DNA of 64,000 bases from Fibrella aquatilis (GCF_017353255.1 NZ_JAFMYU010000026.1:1-64000); one strand, 5' to 3'. Shown: positions 31,857 through 42,367, counted from the first letter of the stretch. Made by a program: numbers and translations. The notes: generated by a model not told the origin, from the sequence alone.

Positions 31857-34800
31857 ATGGCAGAAGATAAGTCAATGCGCCTGAGCCAAGTGGCAAAAAT
31901 TCTCAACAAAGGGCTAACCTCTGTTGCGAGTACGCTTACTGCCAAAGGTTTCAAGGTGGAAATTAACCCTAACACCAAAATCAACCTGGAACAGTTGGAG
32001 GTGTTAGCGAAAGAGTTCAAATCAACCGATCTCCTGAACGGGGCACGCAAACCGGCCGAGGCTCCTTCGGCCGATTCGCACCGTGAGGCACCTGCCCGTC
32101 GGGAACAAGACGACCTGCCGCTGTACTCGCGGGATGACAGAGGTCGGGCCAGCACCCCTGCTGCCGAGCGCCCCGCTGAGGCGCCAAAACCTACCCCCAC
32201 TATTGAGCGGGCACCAACAACTATTTTGTCTGGTCCCAAGGTGGTGGGCAAAATTGACTTAGACGCTCCCCGCCCGGCTGCTCCACAGCCGCAGGCAAAA
32301 GCGCCCGAACCACCTCGCCCCGTAGCGGTACCAACGCCAACTCCGGCTCCCGTGGCAGCGCAGCCCATTGCGACACAACCCGCTGCTCCTGTTGCTCAGC
32401 CCGAACCTAAAGCGGTGCAACCCGCTCCGGCACCCGCACCGCCTGTGGCACCGAAACCAGTTGCCCCGGCTCCGGCCCCGGTTGCTGAAACGCCCAGGAC
32501 TGCGGCTGCACCAGCAACAGCTCCGACAGCCGCGACCCAGCCTGCTGCTCCCAAACCAGCCGCACCCGTTGTGCCTGAAGCAAAGGCGGCGCAACCTACA
32601 CCTGCCCCCGCGGTGGCACCCGCTGCTGCCCCTGAAACACCAACAGAGCCAACTGGTCCTGTAGAAACGATTCGGGCAGAGGGTAGTGTGCAACTAAAAG
32701 GCCTGACCGTAAAGGGCACCATCGACCTGACGCAGTTTAACCGACCGCAGGGTGGTGGCGCAGCTGGTCGTGACAAAAAAGGTAAACGCAAGCGCCTGCC
32801 AAGCCCTAATGACCGCCGTGGCCCTGCACCACAGGGTGGTGCGCCGGGACAACAGCAGTCTGGCACCGGCCAACCCCAAGCAGGTGGGCAGAACAACGGG
32901 CCGCGTAACGACCGCAACCAACAGGGTCAGGGAGATCGTCGCCCACAGGGAGACCGTCCGCCTTATCAGGGTGGTGACCGGAATAACAACAACGCTGGCA
33001 ACAATCAAAACCGGCCTGCAACGGCTGGCGGCGACAACCAGAACCGGCCTGCTACCACGGGTGGAACTGGCAACACCGGCAACAACCAAAACCGTACAGG
33101 TGGTGGCGCTGGCGGCAACAACCAAAACCGCAACAGCAATGGTCCACGGCCAGGTGGTGGCAACGACAAGAACCGCCGTACACCTGACCGCCGCGAGGCA
33201 CCCACCACACGCGAGGTGCAGGACAGCATCCGGGCCACCAACGCCCGTATTGCCGGTGGTAATACGCGTACCAACCGTGGCGCCGACCGTCGTCGTGATC
33301 GCCGCGCTGACCGCGCCGAGCGCGAACGCGAACGGGTGGACCAGGAGAACGAAGAAGCCAAAATTCTGAAGGTAACCGAGTTCGTGTCGGCCAACGATCT
33401 GTCATCGCTGATGGACGTGTCGATCAACGAAGTTATTTCGGTTTGTCTCAGCGCCGGTATGTTCGTGTCGATCAACCAGCGGCTTGATGCAGAAGCAATT
33501 ACGTTTATCGCTGACGAATTTGGTTATGACGTACAGTTCGTATCTGCGGAAGAGGAGGTAGAAGCCAGCCTGGTCGACTCACCCGATACCGAAGAACAAC
33601 TGCAACTCCGTGCCCCCATCGTGACGATCATGGGTCACGTTGACCACGGTAAAACATCGCTCCTTGACTATATCCGGCGCACGAAAGTGGCCGCAGGTGA
33701 GGCCGGGGGTATCACTCAGCACATTGGTGCCTACAGTGTGAAAACGCAGGACGACCGGATGGTTACGTTCTTAGATACGCCCGGTCACGAAGCCTTTACG
33801 GCCATGCGTGCCCGTGGTGCCAAAGCGACTGACGTGGTTATCATCGTGATTGCCGCCGACGACAGCATCATGCCCCAAACGCGCGAGGCCATCAACCACG
33901 CACAGGTGGCGGGTGTACCTATCGTGTTCGCTTTCTCGAAGGTGGATAAGGCCGGTGCCGATGCGGAGAAGATCCGCAACGAACTGTCGCAGATGAACAT
34001 GCTTGTGGAAGATTGGGGTGGTAAATACCAGTCGCAGGAGATCTCATCGAAGTCAGGTTTGGGTATCGACGATCTGCTGGAGAAGGTGTTGCTGGAAGCC
34101 GAAGTGCTGGAGCTAAAAGCCAATCCGGACCGCCGCGCTACGGGTACGGTAGTAGAAGCCACGCTCGACAAGGGCCGGGGTTACGTAACCACCGTACTGG
34201 TGCAAAATGGTACGCTGAAACAAGGCGACATCATGCTGGTGGGTGCGCACTATGGCCGTATTCGCGCCATGACCAACGACCGCGGCGAACGCATTAAAGA
34301 AGCTGGTCCGTCGATGCCGGTGCAGATTCTGGGCTTGCCTGGTGCGCCACAGGCGGGTGATAAGTTTAACGTAATGGAAACGGACCGCGAGGCCCGCGAA
34401 ATTGCCAACAAGCGGGAGCAACTCCTGCGTGAGCAGACCCTGCGGACCCGCAAGCACATTACGCTGGAAGAGATTGGTCGGCGGAAAGCGATTGGGTCAT
34501 TTAAAGAACTGAACGTGATCGTGAAAGGTGACGTAGACGGTTCGGTAGAAGCCCTGTCCGATTCGCTGCTGCAACTCTCGACGGCGGAAGTGCAAGTAAA
34601 CATCATCCACAAAGCAGTAGGTCAGATCTCTGAATCGGACGTGCTGTTGGCTTCGACTGCCGACGCTATCATCATCGGTTTCCAGGTGCGGCCCTCGGCC
34701 AACGCCCGGCGACTGGCTGAGCAGGAGCAGATCGAGATCAGGATGTATTCGATCATCTACGATGCCATCAACGAGATCAAAGACGCGATGGAAGGCCTGT

Positions 34801-35117
34801 TGGCCCCCACGCAGGAAGAGGTCATCACCGGCAATATCGAGGTGCGCGAGGTGTTCAAGATCAGCAAGATTGGTACGGTGGCCGGTTGTTACGTCACCGA
34901 CGGTACGGTGAAACGGAGCCACAAAATTCGGATCATCCGCGACTTCATTGTGATCCACACCGGCGAGATCAGTGCCCTGAAACGCTTCAAAGACGACGTC
35001 AGCGAGGTACGTACCGGCTACGAATGTGGTTTGAGCATCAAGAACTTCAACGACATTGAAGTAGGCGACGTGATCGAAGGGTTCGAAGTAAAAGAAGTAA
35101 AACGCACACTGGCCTAG
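31857..35117 (+). CDS. infB: Translation initiation factor IF-2
   Basis: A 1086-residue IF-2, longer than many because of a linker at about residues 75-475 that is first Pro/Ala-rich (APAPVAAQP-like) and then Gly/Asn/Gln/Arg-rich ([11 protein letters not shown]-like). The N-terminal IF2-N helix is [20 protein letters not shown]. The G domain has G1 GHVDHGKT (593-600), DTPGHEAF and, at the usual NKxD position, SKVD (694-697), with Ser in place of Asn. Domains II, III and IV follow, including the tRNA-binding C terminus. IF-2 places initiator tRNA on the ribosome. Confidence 0.97.
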   Translation: MAEDKSMRLSQVAKILNKGLTSVASTLTAKGFKVEINPNTKINLEQLEVLAKEFKSTDLLNGARKPAEAPSADSHREAPARREQDDLPLYSRDDRGRASTPAAERPAEAPKPTPTIERAPTTILSGPKVVGKIDLDAPRPAAPQPQAKAPEPPRPVAVPTPTPAPVAAQPIATQPAAPVAQPEPKAVQPAPAPAPPVAPKPVAPAPAPVAETPRTAAAPATAPTAATQPAAPKPAAPVVPEAKAAQPTPAPAVAPAAAPETPTEPTGPVETIRAEGSVQLKGLTVKGTIDLTQFNRPQGGGAAGRDKKGKRKRLPSPNDRRGPAPQGGAPGQQQSGTGQPQAGGQNNGPRNDRNQQGQGDRRPQGDRPPYQGGDRNNNNAGNNQNRPATAGGDNQNRPATTGGTGNTGNNQNRTGGGAGGNNQNRNSNGPRPGGGNDKNRRTPDRREAPTTREVQDSIRATNARIAGGNTRTNRGADRRRDRRADRAERERERVDQENEEAKILKVTEFVSANDLSSLMDVSINEVISVCLSAGMFVSINQRLDAEAITFIADEFGYDVQFVSAEEEVEASLVDSPDTEEQLQLRAPIVTIMGHVDHGKTSLLDYIRRTKVAAGEAGGITQHIGAYSVKTQDDRMVTFLDTPGHEAFTAMRARGAKATDVVIIVIAADDSIMPQTREAINHAQVAGVPIVFAFSKVDKAGADAEKIRNELSQMNMLVEDWGGKYQSQEISSKSGLGIDDLLEKVLLEAEVLELKANPDRRATGTVVEATLDKGRGYVTTVLVQNGTLKQGDIMLVGAHYGRIRAMTNDRGERIKEAGPSMPVQILGLPGAPQAGDKFNVMETDREAREIANKREQLLREQTLRTRKHITLEEIGRRKAIGSFKELNVIVKGDVDGSVEALSDSLLQLSTAEVQVNIIHKAVGQISESDVLLASTADAIIIGFQVRPSANARRLAEQEQIEIRMYSIIYDAINEIKDAMEGLLAPTQEEVITGNIEVREVFKISKIGTVAGCYVTDGTVKRSHKIRIIRDFIVIHTGEISALKRFKDDVSEVRTGYECGLSIKNFNDIEVGDVIEGFEVKEVKRTLA

Positions 35118-35137
35118 TCACTATCGTTTTCGACATA

Positions 35138-35173
35138 AAAAAAGCCTGCCTCTTTTCAGAGGCAGGCTTTTTT
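35138..35173. terminator. Bidirectional terminator between infB and the amidohydrolase
   Basis: A 15-bp perfect stem (35138-35152 and 35159-35173) with loop ttttca; an A-run on one side and a T-run on the other give both convergent genes a poly-U tail. Confidence 0.92.
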
Positions 35174-35208
35174 GCATTTGGGAATAGCTGAAAAACTATT
35201 GTTATCAA

Positions 35209-36399
35209 CTATTCCTTTGCTAACTCCTGCACGGCCAGCCACGCCATGAGGCCAGGGCCAATGGCCAGGGCCGACTCGTCGATGTCGAAGGTGGGGGTGT
35301 GGACACCGGCGGTGATACCCCGTGTTTCGTTGCGGGTGCCGAGGCGATAGAAGCATGAATCGACCACCTGCGAGTAGAACGCGAAATCTTCGCCCGCCAT
35401 CCAGAGGTCGAGGTCAACCACGTTGTCGCGGCCCATATAGGCTTCGGTTTGGGTGCGTAGGCGGCGGGTGAGTTCGGGGTGGTTTTTCAGGAACGGGTAG
35501 CCTTTCACGCGGGTAAATTCGCAGCGGCCACCCATCGCTTCGGCCATGGTTTCGGCCATTTTCTGGGCCAGGACAATGCCTTTTTCGCGCCATTCTTCAT
35601 TCATGCACCGGAACGTGCCTTCAATCGTGACCTCGTTGGGAATGACGTTGGTGACGCCATTGGCAATGAACCGCCCAAACGATAGCACCGATGGGCTGGC
35701 GGGCGGGCGGTTGCGGCTGATGATCTGTTGCAGGGCGACAATGATGTGCGAGGCAATCAGGACCGGGTCAACGAGGTTGTCGGGCATGGCGGCGTGGCCT
35801 CCTTTGCCCCGGATGGTCATGTAGATCTCGTCGGTGCTGGCCATGTACATGCCTTCGCGGAAACCGATTTTGCCCACCGGCACATTGGGCGCTACGTGCT
35901 GCCCGATCATACCCGCCGGACGAGGGTTTTCCAGCACGCCGTCTTTGATCATGAGCGACGCCCCACCCGGTGCTTTTTCTTCGGCAGGCTGAAAAACGAG
36001 CTTCACCGTTCCCGAAAACTGGTCGCGCAACTGGTTCAAAATTCGAGCCGTACCGAGTAAACTGGCCGTGTGTACGTCGTGTCCGCAGGCGTGCATCACC
36101 CCATCGACGGTCGATTTGTAGGGCACGTCGTTAGCTTCGGTAATGGGCAGGGCGTCCATGTCGGCGCGGAGGCCAACCACCCGCGACGAGGGCGTGAGGG
36201 TGCCTTCAATAAGCGCTACGACGCCCGTGTTAGCTATGCCCGTTTGCGGCGAGAGGCCCAGGGCGGTGAGCTGTTCGGCCACAAACCGGGCCGTGTTTTC
36301 TTCGTGAAAGGATAATTCAGGGTGTGCGTGCAGGTGGCGACGGGCGGCAACAGCATCGGCGGCATACTGGCGCGACAGGGATTGGATTTGCTCCAACAT
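35209..36399 (-). CDS. M20 family amidohydrolase/peptidase
   Basis: A 396-residue metallohydrolase of the M20D type (hippurate hydrolase, N-acyl-amino-acid amidohydrolase). Metal-binding segments are MHACGHDVHTASLLGTARIL, FQPAEEKAPGGASLMI and MAGEDFAFYS; the dimerisation domain holds GKGGHAAMPDNLVDPVLIAS. The start at 36399 (MLEQIQSLSRQYAADAVAAR) is chosen; the longer frame to 36495 overlaps the RDD gene. It should hydrolyse N-acyl amino acids or related amides in the cytoplasm. The RDD gene is upstream on the same strand, 37 bp away. Confidence 0.92.
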   Translation of the reverse strand: MLEQIQSLSRQYAADAVAARRHLHAHPELSFHEENTARFVAEQLTALGLSPQTGIANTGVVALIEGTLTPSSRVVGLRADMDALPITEANDVPYKSTVDGVMHACGHDVHTASLLGTARILNQLRDQFSGTVKLVFQPAEEKAPGGASLMIKDGVLENPRPAGMIGQHVAPNVPVGKIGFREGMYMASTDEIYMTIRGKGGHAAMPDNLVDPVLIASHIIVALQQIISRNRPPASPSVLSFGRFIANGVTNVIPNEVTIEGTFRCMNEEWREKGIVLAQKMAETMAEAMGGRCEFTRVKGYPFLKNHPELTRRLRTQTEAYMGRDNVVDLDLWMAGEDFAFYSQVVDSCFYRLGTRNETRGITAGVHTPTFDIDESALAIGPGLMAWLAVQELAKE

Positions 36400-36436
36400 A
36401 ACGGAAAAGAGACGGTAACGGCCCCAAAGATACCGC

Positions 36437-37135
36437 TTATTGCACCGGCGTGACCAGTTGCTGATGGTCGTGGATGACCTGTTGCAGTAGCTCACGCGAA
36501 GGCAGCGCCGTTTGTAGGTCGAGGATTTGGCGAAGCTGGTCGGCCGTTTTCACGATCAGCATGGTACTGTTAAGGGCCAGCACGTCGCGGATGGTGGCCA
36601 TGTCGCGGTCGGTGAGTTGAGCTACTTCGGGCAGGAGTATGGGTTGGTCATCGTCCAGGTTGCTGTAATTCAGGTCGTTGAAGGTGAGTTTCTGGCGTAC
36701 CACCACCACCGTAGTGCCCGCCGCCACGTCGCCCAGGCGCTGCCCCCGGTGGCTGATGGCCATGGTAATGAGGCCAATGGCGGGCAGGGCGCTTATTTCG
36801 AGCAGCCGCAACACCCACCGCAGCAGGTAGGCCCCCAGGGTGGGTTGTGAGCCGTCGAGCATAACCACCCTGATTTTCATGGCAATCTTGCCCACGCTTT
36901 GCCCGTTAAGCAGCCATTCGCACGCGAGGTCGTAGAAGGCAACGGGCATGGTAACCACGAAAATATAGTAGTAGTTGCTCAACGAAAAGCCTAACCGGCT
37001 GGGTAACAGGGCCGTCAGCAGAAACCATCCGAGAAAAATAACGTAGTCGATAAGCAGGGCCACCATGCGGTCGCCGATGCTGGCGGTTTCGTACTGAAGG
37101 CTAACGTTCTGGGCAGTCTGGATACTGACATTCAT
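36437..37135 (-). CDS. RDD family membrane protein
   Basis: A 232-residue protein with an RDD domain: the helix containing SIGDRMVALLIDYVIFLGWF carries the conserved Arg and Asp pair, with further helices at YYIFVVTMPVAFYDLACEW and LRWVLRLLEISALPAIGLIT, plus the NGQSVGKIAMKIRV motif. A soluble tail of about 90 residues follows. RDD proteins are thought to be transporters or scaffolds. It is divergent from the SpoIIM gene, and RDD and SpoIIM genes are often neighbours of MoxR-DUF58 clusters in Bacteroidota. Confidence 0.9.
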   Translation of the reverse strand: MNVSIQTAQNVSLQYETASIGDRMVALLIDYVIFLGWFLLTALLPSRLGFSLSNYYYIFVVTMPVAFYDLACEWLLNGQSVGKIAMKIRVVMLDGSQPTLGAYLLRWVLRLLEISALPAIGLITMAISHRGQRLGDVAAGTTVVVVRQKLTFNDLNYSNLDDDQPILLPEVAQLTDRDMATIRDVLALNSTMLIVKTADQLRQILDLQTALPSRELLQQVIHDHQQLVTPVQ

Positions 37136-37280
37136 GGTGCAACTCGTTGGCGATAATAGCCTTAAAAATGAAAAAATAAGGTCATAAAACCGCGCTTGTA
37201 GCCTGTTTTATGTAATTTGGACCATAGGAACCGGGCCTGTCAACCACACCCCACTGGCCCGTTCCTGATCTTCTTTTTCT

Positions 37281-38234
37281 ATGCGCGAAGTAACGTTTGT
37301 GAAACAGCACGAAGCCCGGTGGAAGCTCATTGAGGAGCAAAGCACCGAACCCCGCGACCGTGTAGACCCCGACGAGCTGGTGGAGCAGTTTATTGAACTA
37401 ACCGACGACCTGTCGTACGCCCGCACGTTCTACCCCGGCTCGAACCTGACGCGCTACCTCAACGACCTCACCGCCACGCGCTACCGGGGCCTGATGCGCA
37501 ACCGTCGCGAAGAACTAAGCCGGTTTGTGACGTTCTGGACCCACGAACTGCCCACGCTGTTTTACCAGTCGCACCGGTTGCTGCTGGTGTCGTCCCTGAT
37601 CTTCCTGGCGGCCTGCATCACGGGCTGGGTGTCGGCCCGGCACGACCCCACGTTTGTGCGGCTGATCCTGGGCGACGGGTACGTGAACATGACCCTCGAA
37701 AACATCAAGAAAGGTAACCCCCTGGGCGTATACGGCTCCGGCGACAGTTCGGAGATGTTTTTGCATATCACGCTCAACAACATCCGGGTGTCGTTTATGG
37801 CGTTTGTGGCGGGCATTATGGCGTCGGTAGGTACCATTTTGCTCCTGTTTTCCAACGGCGTGATGCTGGGCGCTTTCCAGGAATTTTTCCACGAACAAGA
37901 CTTATTGCTGACCTCGGTACTGAAGATCTGGATTCACGGCACACTCGAAATTTCGGCCATCATGATTGCGGGCTGTGCCGGGCTGACCATCGGCAACAGC
38001 ATCCTGTTTCCGGGCACCTTTGGTCGGCTGGAGTCGTTCAAACGGGGGGCCAAACAGGGCATGAAAATCGTGATCGGGCTGGTGCCGGTGTTTGTGGTGG
38101 CGGGCTTCCTGGAAAGTTTCGTGACGCGCCAAACCCTGCCCCCGGCGGTCAGTATGCTCATTATTGGCGTATCGGCAGCGTTTATCGGCTGGTATTTTGT
38201 GTTTTATCCTATTCAGTTGAATAAAGCGAAATGA
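37281..38234 (+). CDS. Stage II sporulation protein M-like membrane protein (DUF95)
   Basis: A 317-residue protein: a cytoplasmic N-terminal region of about 90 residues (MREVTFVKQHEARWKLIEEQ), then about five transmembrane helices with the SpoIIM signatures ISHxxLNNIRVSFMAF-like (MFLHITLNNIRVSFMAFVAG), GVMLGAF and WIHGTLEISAIMIAG. The genome type does not sporulate; in Bacteroidota the family travels with RDD and MoxR genes and its role is unknown. It overlaps the next gene by ATGA, so the two are coupled. Confidence 0.92.
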   Translation: MREVTFVKQHEARWKLIEEQSTEPRDRVDPDELVEQFIELTDDLSYARTFYPGSNLTRYLNDLTATRYRGLMRNRREELSRFVTFWTHELPTLFYQSHRLLLVSSLIFLAACITGWVSARHDPTFVRLILGDGYVNMTLENIKKGNPLGVYGSGDSSEMFLHITLNNIRVSFMAFVAGIMASVGTILLLFSNGVMLGAFQEFFHEQDLLLTSVLKIWIHGTLEISAIMIAGCAGLTIGNSILFPGTFGRLESFKRGAKQGMKIVIGLVPVFVVAGFLESFVTRQTLPPAVSMLIIGVSAAFIGWYFVFYPIQLNKAK

Positions 38235-39157
38235 CCCATGCCCAAACTATGATTGACTTACAGCGTGAGCGAACGTTCAGCGAAAAAATCAACGCTACGT
38301 TCCAATACATCACTGCCAACCTGGGCAGCCTGCTCCGGTGCCTGCTGTACATCAGCGGCCCACTGCTGCTGTTGGGGGCCATCAGTGTAGGCATGATCAG
38401 GGGCGGCGTTGGCGGCGGGTCGTGGGTAGGCGTGTCGATGGCGAGTGTACTGTCGTTTTTTGCATACTTCTTTGCTTTTATGGTGGTCCCGTTGGTGCTC
38501 AGTGCGCACATGAAAGTTTACGAGCGCGAAAACGGTGGTCTCGTTGAAACAAGCGCCGTGCTGGCCGAAGTGTGGGCGTCGGCGGGTACTACGTTGCTGG
38601 TGAACATTGTCCTGTTTATCATGATGGTGCTGGTAATGCTGCTGAGCACCATGCTGGTTGGCTTTGCGGTGGCGGCTTTCCGGCTTATAAATCCCTACGT
38701 AGCCTCGGTGCTGAGCCTGCTTTTTTTGCTACCCGTTTATGCCACGGCGGCTATTTTGTCGCTAACTACGCCCATCATTGTGTTTGAGCGGGGCGACGTA
38801 GGCCACACCATTGGCCGTTGTTTTAGTCTGGTGGGTGGCAAGGTGCTATCTACCATCGGGCTGGTGGCGGTGATGCTGGGTGTGGTGTACAATCTGCTCA
38901 TGCTGCTGTTTATTCCCTACATCGCGGTAATGGTCATCCGGCCATTGGTGGGCTTTTTCGAGATACCAACGTTCGTGACTATTCTCTTTGCCTCATTCAG
39001 CGTGCTGGCGTTTTCCGTCATTGCGTCGATCATCATCATTGCCGTCAATTTTCAGTATTTCAGCCTGATCGAACGCCGTGAACACCCCGGCCTTATTGCC
39101 CGCATTGCCACCATCGGCATGAACACCCCCGTTACGCCCGATGCCGAAACGTACTAA
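38231..39157 (+). CDS. Polytopic membrane protein of the MoxR cluster
   Basis: A 308-residue protein with about six hydrophobic helices (near residues 38-60, 68-95, 122-150, 158-180, 205-235 and 255-285) and a short polar N terminus. Recognised only as the membrane protein that commonly sits between SpoIIM-like and DUF4129 genes in Bacteroidota. It starts inside the SpoIIM stop codon and itself overlaps the DUF4129 gene by 17 bp, so it belongs to a tightly coupled operon. Confidence 0.8.
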   Translation: MTHAQTMIDLQRERTFSEKINATFQYITANLGSLLRCLLYISGPLLLLGAISVGMIRGGVGGGSWVGVSMASVLSFFAYFFAFMVVPLVLSAHMKVYERENGGLVETSAVLAEVWASAGTTLLVNIVLFIMMVLVMLLSTMLVGFAVAAFRLINPYVASVLSLLFLLPVYATAAILSLTTPIIVFERGDVGHTIGRCFSLVGGKVLSTIGLVAVMLGVVYNLLMLLFIPYIAVMVIRPLVGFFEIPTFVTILFASFSVLAFSVIASIIIIAVNFQYFSLIERREHPGLIARIATIGMNTPVTPDAETY

Positions 39158-40037
39158 GCTGCCGCCTTTTTTTCTGCTACCCGCCCCAACTCCAACCCGG
39201 TGGCTGGCCTGCCTGCTGACGGTGCTGTTGCTGCTGGCCGGGCCAACTTGGGCGCAACAGCCCGACTCGCTGGATGGCCGCCAACCCGACGATAAGAACG
39301 TAGTGGTGCCCCCCGATTCGACTGGCGACGATGAGGACTTTGATGAAGATGCCATCAACCCCAAAGACACCATCCACTACCCTGCCGCCGACGATAACGC
39401 CACGCTGACACCTCGCTCGTTCGACGCTAGTCAGCTTCACGATCTGCGCTTAAGCCGTGATTATCAGTATGGTACCGACCTGACCGACCCGTCGGAGAAT
39501 GTGGTTGAGCGGTTTCTACGCTGGTTGTTTGACCACCTCCGCACCATTCTCTCGGTGCAGCGCTATGGCGCGGCGGGGCAGTACCTGGTGCTGCTGGTCA
39601 TTGGCGGGCTGGCCGTCTGGCTGCTCTACAAAGCCGACATCCTGGCCGACGTGTTTACCTGGGCCAAACCGCGGGCCGTGGCTACGCCCTATGACGTGCT
39701 CGACGAAAATATTCACGTCATCGACTTCAGTCAGCGCATCAGCGATGCCGTGGCGCAGCGCAACTACCGCATGGCCGTGCGCCTGTTGTATCTGCAAACC
39801 CTGAAACGCCTCACCGACGCAGGCCGCATTGCCTGGCAGGCCGACAAAACCAACCGGCAGTATGTGTATGAACTGGCCACCAACGCACCCGCCAACAGCA
39901 CCGCCCGCGCCGAATTCGAAGCCCTGACCACCCAGTTTGAGTACGTTTGGTACGGCGATTTCCCAGTCGATGATGTTCGGTACGAACGGATTCGAGAGCA
40001 GAGTCAGGCGTTCGACAGTAACTTTTCCCGCGCATGA
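39141..40037 (+). CDS. DUF4129 domain membrane protein
   Basis: A 298-residue protein with a signal peptide (cut near TWAQQ), an acidic extracytoplasmic segment (DDEDFDEDAINPKDTI), one transmembrane helix near residues 148-170 (YLVLLVIGGLAVWLLY) and a cytoplasmic DUF4129 domain (AVRLLYLQTLKRLTDAGRIA, FEALTTQFEYVWYGDF). The domain is found in MoxR-linked operons and some transglutaminase-like proteins. It overlaps both neighbours by 4-17 bp. Confidence 0.88.
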   Translation: MPKRTKLPPFFLLPAPTPTRWLACLLTVLLLLAGPTWAQQPDSLDGRQPDDKNVVVPPDSTGDDEDFDEDAINPKDTIHYPAADDNATLTPRSFDASQLHDLRLSRDYQYGTDLTDPSENVVERFLRWLFDHLRTILSVQRYGAAGQYLVLLVIGGLAVWLLYKADILADVFTWAKPRAVATPYDVLDENIHVIDFSQRISDAVAQRNYRMAVRLLYLQTLKRLTDAGRIAWQADKTNRQYVYELATNAPANSTARAEFEALTTQFEYVWYGDFPVDDVRYERIREQSQAFDSNFSRA

Positions 40038-41263
40038 AAAAGCCCAACAAGTACTTGCTGATCTTACTGGGCATGGTGGTGGTGTATACCCTGATGGAGT
40101 ATTTCCGGCCAAAAACCATCAACTGGGATGCCACCTACCGCAACACCGACACGCAGCCGCTGGGGTCGAAAGCCATGTTTGAGCTATTGCCCGCCCTGGT
40201 GAAGCAGCCTGCGGTGACGAACGTACGGAAGCCGATATACAACCAACTCACCGAAGAAACCCTGCCCGCCAACAGCAACTACCTATTTGTGCAGGGTGAT
40301 TTCGACATAGACGACCTTGACCAGACAAAATTGCTGGCCTGGGTGAAACGGGGTAATACGGCCTTTATTTCGGCCTATTCGTTTCCCGACACGCTGGAAA
40401 AGGTCCTGCATTTCCGAGCACCACTCAGCCCATTTAGCCTGGCCGACAGCACCCTGCGCACCAACTTCGTGAACCCGGCCCTGCGCACGCCCAACGGCTA
40501 CAACGTCCGCCACGACGATGGCCGCAACTACCTACAGGTCACGCAGCCCAATAGTCCCATTAGGGTGCTGGCCCGTAACGCCCGGCAGCAGGCCATTTTT
40601 CTGCGCATCCCCTACGGCAAGGGCACGTTTTTCATTCATAACCTGCCCCTGGCGTTCACCAACTACTACGCCCTCGACAGTGCCACCACCACGCAGGCCA
40701 CCGGGGCGCTGTCGTACCTGCCCGCCCGCCCTACCTACTGGGACGAGTACCAGAAGCAGGGCCGGTTTAGCGCCGAAGAGCAGTCGCTGTTGCGGTATGT
40801 GCTGAAACAACCGGCCCTAACGTGGGGCTATTACATCCTGGTCTGGAGCCTGTTGCTCTACGCCATCTTTGCCGGAAAGCGTACGCAGCGCATCATCCCC
40901 GTGGCCGAGCCGCTGAAAAACACCACCCTCGATTTTGTGCAGACGGTGGGGCGGGTGTACTTTCAGCAGGGAAACCACGACAACGTAGCGCGCAAGCAGA
41001 TCCGGTATTTTCTGGCCCGCCTCCGCGAACGTTATGCTTTGGATACCAGTACCTTAGATAACGAATTGACGGATACGCTGACACGCAAAAGTGGCGTTGA
41101 TGCCCAGGTGGTGGCGCAACTGGTGTTGATCCTGAATCAGGCCAACCGCGCCATCGGCCTCAACGAAGCCGACCTCATCACTATCAACGCCGCCATCGAA
41201 AAATTTCAGGCAGCAGCAGGCGGAGGAGCTACCGTCCGCCGCGCTTTAACAACCTACTATTGA
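40034..41263 (+). CDS. DUF4350 domain membrane protein
   Basis: A 409-residue protein: N-terminal transmembrane helix (YLLILLGMVVVYTLMEYF), a DUF4350 GATase-like domain of about 210 residues (YLFVQGDFDIDDLDQTKLLA and WVKRGNTAFISAYSFPDT), a second helix near residue 275 (WGYYILVWSLLLYAIFAG), and a C-terminal cytoplasmic domain. The fold resembles type 1 amidotransferase-like domains but no catalytic Cys is obvious. It overlaps DUF4129 by 4 bp and runs into the MoxR gene. Confidence 0.88.
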   Translation: MKKPNKYLLILLGMVVVYTLMEYFRPKTINWDATYRNTDTQPLGSKAMFELLPALVKQPAVTNVRKPIYNQLTEETLPANSNYLFVQGDFDIDDLDQTKLLAWVKRGNTAFISAYSFPDTLEKVLHFRAPLSPFSLADSTLRTNFVNPALRTPNGYNVRHDDGRNYLQVTQPNSPIRVLARNARQQAIFLRIPYGKGTFFIHNLPLAFTNYYALDSATTTQATGALSYLPARPTYWDEYQKQGRFSAEEQSLLRYVLKQPALTWGYYILVWSLLLYAIFAGKRTQRIIPVAEPLKNTTLDFVQTVGRVYFQQGNHDNVARKQIRYFLARLRERYALDTSTLDNELTDTLTRKSGVDAQVVAQLVLILNQANRAIGLNEADLITINAAIEKFQAAAGGGATVRRALTTYY

Positions 41264-41277
41264 CCAAATTTCCACGC

Positions 41278-42255
41278 ATGGAACAACCTTTTGAGACCCG
41301 CCTTGATTTACAGGCCCTGACCACTGCCGTAGATGCTATCCGTTCGGAGGTGGGGCGGGTGATTGTGGGGCAGCACCAAACGCTCGACTTGCTGCTCACG
41401 GCCCTTTTGGCCGACGGACACGTCCTTATTGAAGGTGTGCCGGGCGTAGCCAAAACGCTCACCGCCAAGCTGTTGGCTAAAACACTGGCCGTGCAGTTCA
41501 GCCGTATTCAGTTCACACCCGACATGATGCCCGCCGACGTGCTGGGGACGTCGGTGTTTAGCCAGAAGACGGGGGAGTTCGCTTACCGGCCCGGCCCTAT
41601 TTTCGCCAACATCGTCCTCATTGACGAGATAAACCGCGCCCCGGCCAAGACGCAGGCGGCCCTGTTTGAGGTGATGGAAGAGCGGCAGGTCACCAACGAC
41701 GGCATCACCTACCCGCTGCCGCCGCCGTTTATGGTGCTGGCCACACAAAACCCCATCGAGCAGGAGGGTACGTACCGCCTGCCCGAAGCCCAGCTAGACC
41801 GGTTTCTGTTTAAGGTGGTGGTGAATTACCCCGACGCCGACGAGGAAGTGGCCATTTTGCGCGGACATCACCAGCGCCGAAACCTGACCGACGCGCTGGG
41901 AGCCATCAACGCCGTGCTCGACGCCGCGCAACTGACCGAACTCCGCGAGAAGGTGAGTCAGGTGCACGTAGAAGAAAACCTGTTTACCTACATCGCCCAA
42001 CTTGTGCGGGGTACGCGCGACAATAAATCGCTCTACCTGGGGGCTTCGCCCCGCGCAGCGGTGGCCCTGCTCAACAGCGCCAAAGCCCTCGCCACCCTCC
42101 GTGGACGTGATTTCGTGACGCCCGAAGACATTCAGGAACTGGCCGCGCCGGTATTGCGCCACCGTATTCAGCTCACCCCCGAACGCGAAATGGAAGGCAT
42201 CACCCCCGACGGTGTCATTGCCCAACTGATTCAGAAAGTGGAGGTGCCAAGGTAA
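41278..42255 (+). CDS. MoxR family AAA+ ATPase
   Basis: A 325-residue AAA+ chaperone. Walker A is GVPGVAKT (53-60), Walker B is IVLIDEINRAPAKTQ, sensor 1 lies in MVLATQNPIEQEGTYRLPEA and sensor 2 in GASPRAAVALL. The ATG at 41278 is preferred, but a TTG at 41260 overlaps the DUF4350 stop codon and is possible. MoxR proteins remodel or activate DUF58/VWA partners, and the DUF58 gene is three genes downstream. Its TAA stop touches palindrome F. Confidence 0.95.
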   Translation: MEQPFETRLDLQALTTAVDAIRSEVGRVIVGQHQTLDLLLTALLADGHVLIEGVPGVAKTLTAKLLAKTLAVQFSRIQFTPDMMPADVLGTSVFSQKTGEFAYRPGPIFANIVLIDEINRAPAKTQAALFEVMEERQVTNDGITYPLPPPFMVLATQNPIEQEGTYRLPEAQLDRFLFKVVVNYPDADEEVAILRGHHQRRNLTDALGAINAVLDAAQLTELREKVSQVHVEENLFTYIAQLVRGTRDNKSLYLGASPRAAVALLNSAKALATLRGRDFVTPEDIQELAAPVLRHRIQLTPEREMEGITPDGVIAQLIQKVEVPR

Positions 42256-42367
42256 TGTACAATGAATAATGTATAATGTACAATGATTAATCAGCCCGCT
42301 ACGGTGGTACAATGTTGCTTACGCTGTCTGTGGCTCATTGTACATTGTACATTATACATTGTACATT
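42254..42367. repeat. Heptad-armed palindrome F downstream of moxR
   Basis: Arms 42254-42286 and 42335-42367 match at 31 of 33 positions, with a 48-nt interior. Units are atgtaca, atgaata, atgtata, atgtaca, each 7 bp. The interior contains ttgcttacgc, resembling the apex of palindrome D. The arm overlaps the moxR stop codon, and the right arm is read through by the next open frame. Confidence 0.88.

Noticed and set aside
32259-33475. Several open frames in other phases across the IF-2 linker
   Set aside because: They arise from the repetitive Pro/Ala and Gly/Asn codons of infB; their translations are low complexity with no domain.
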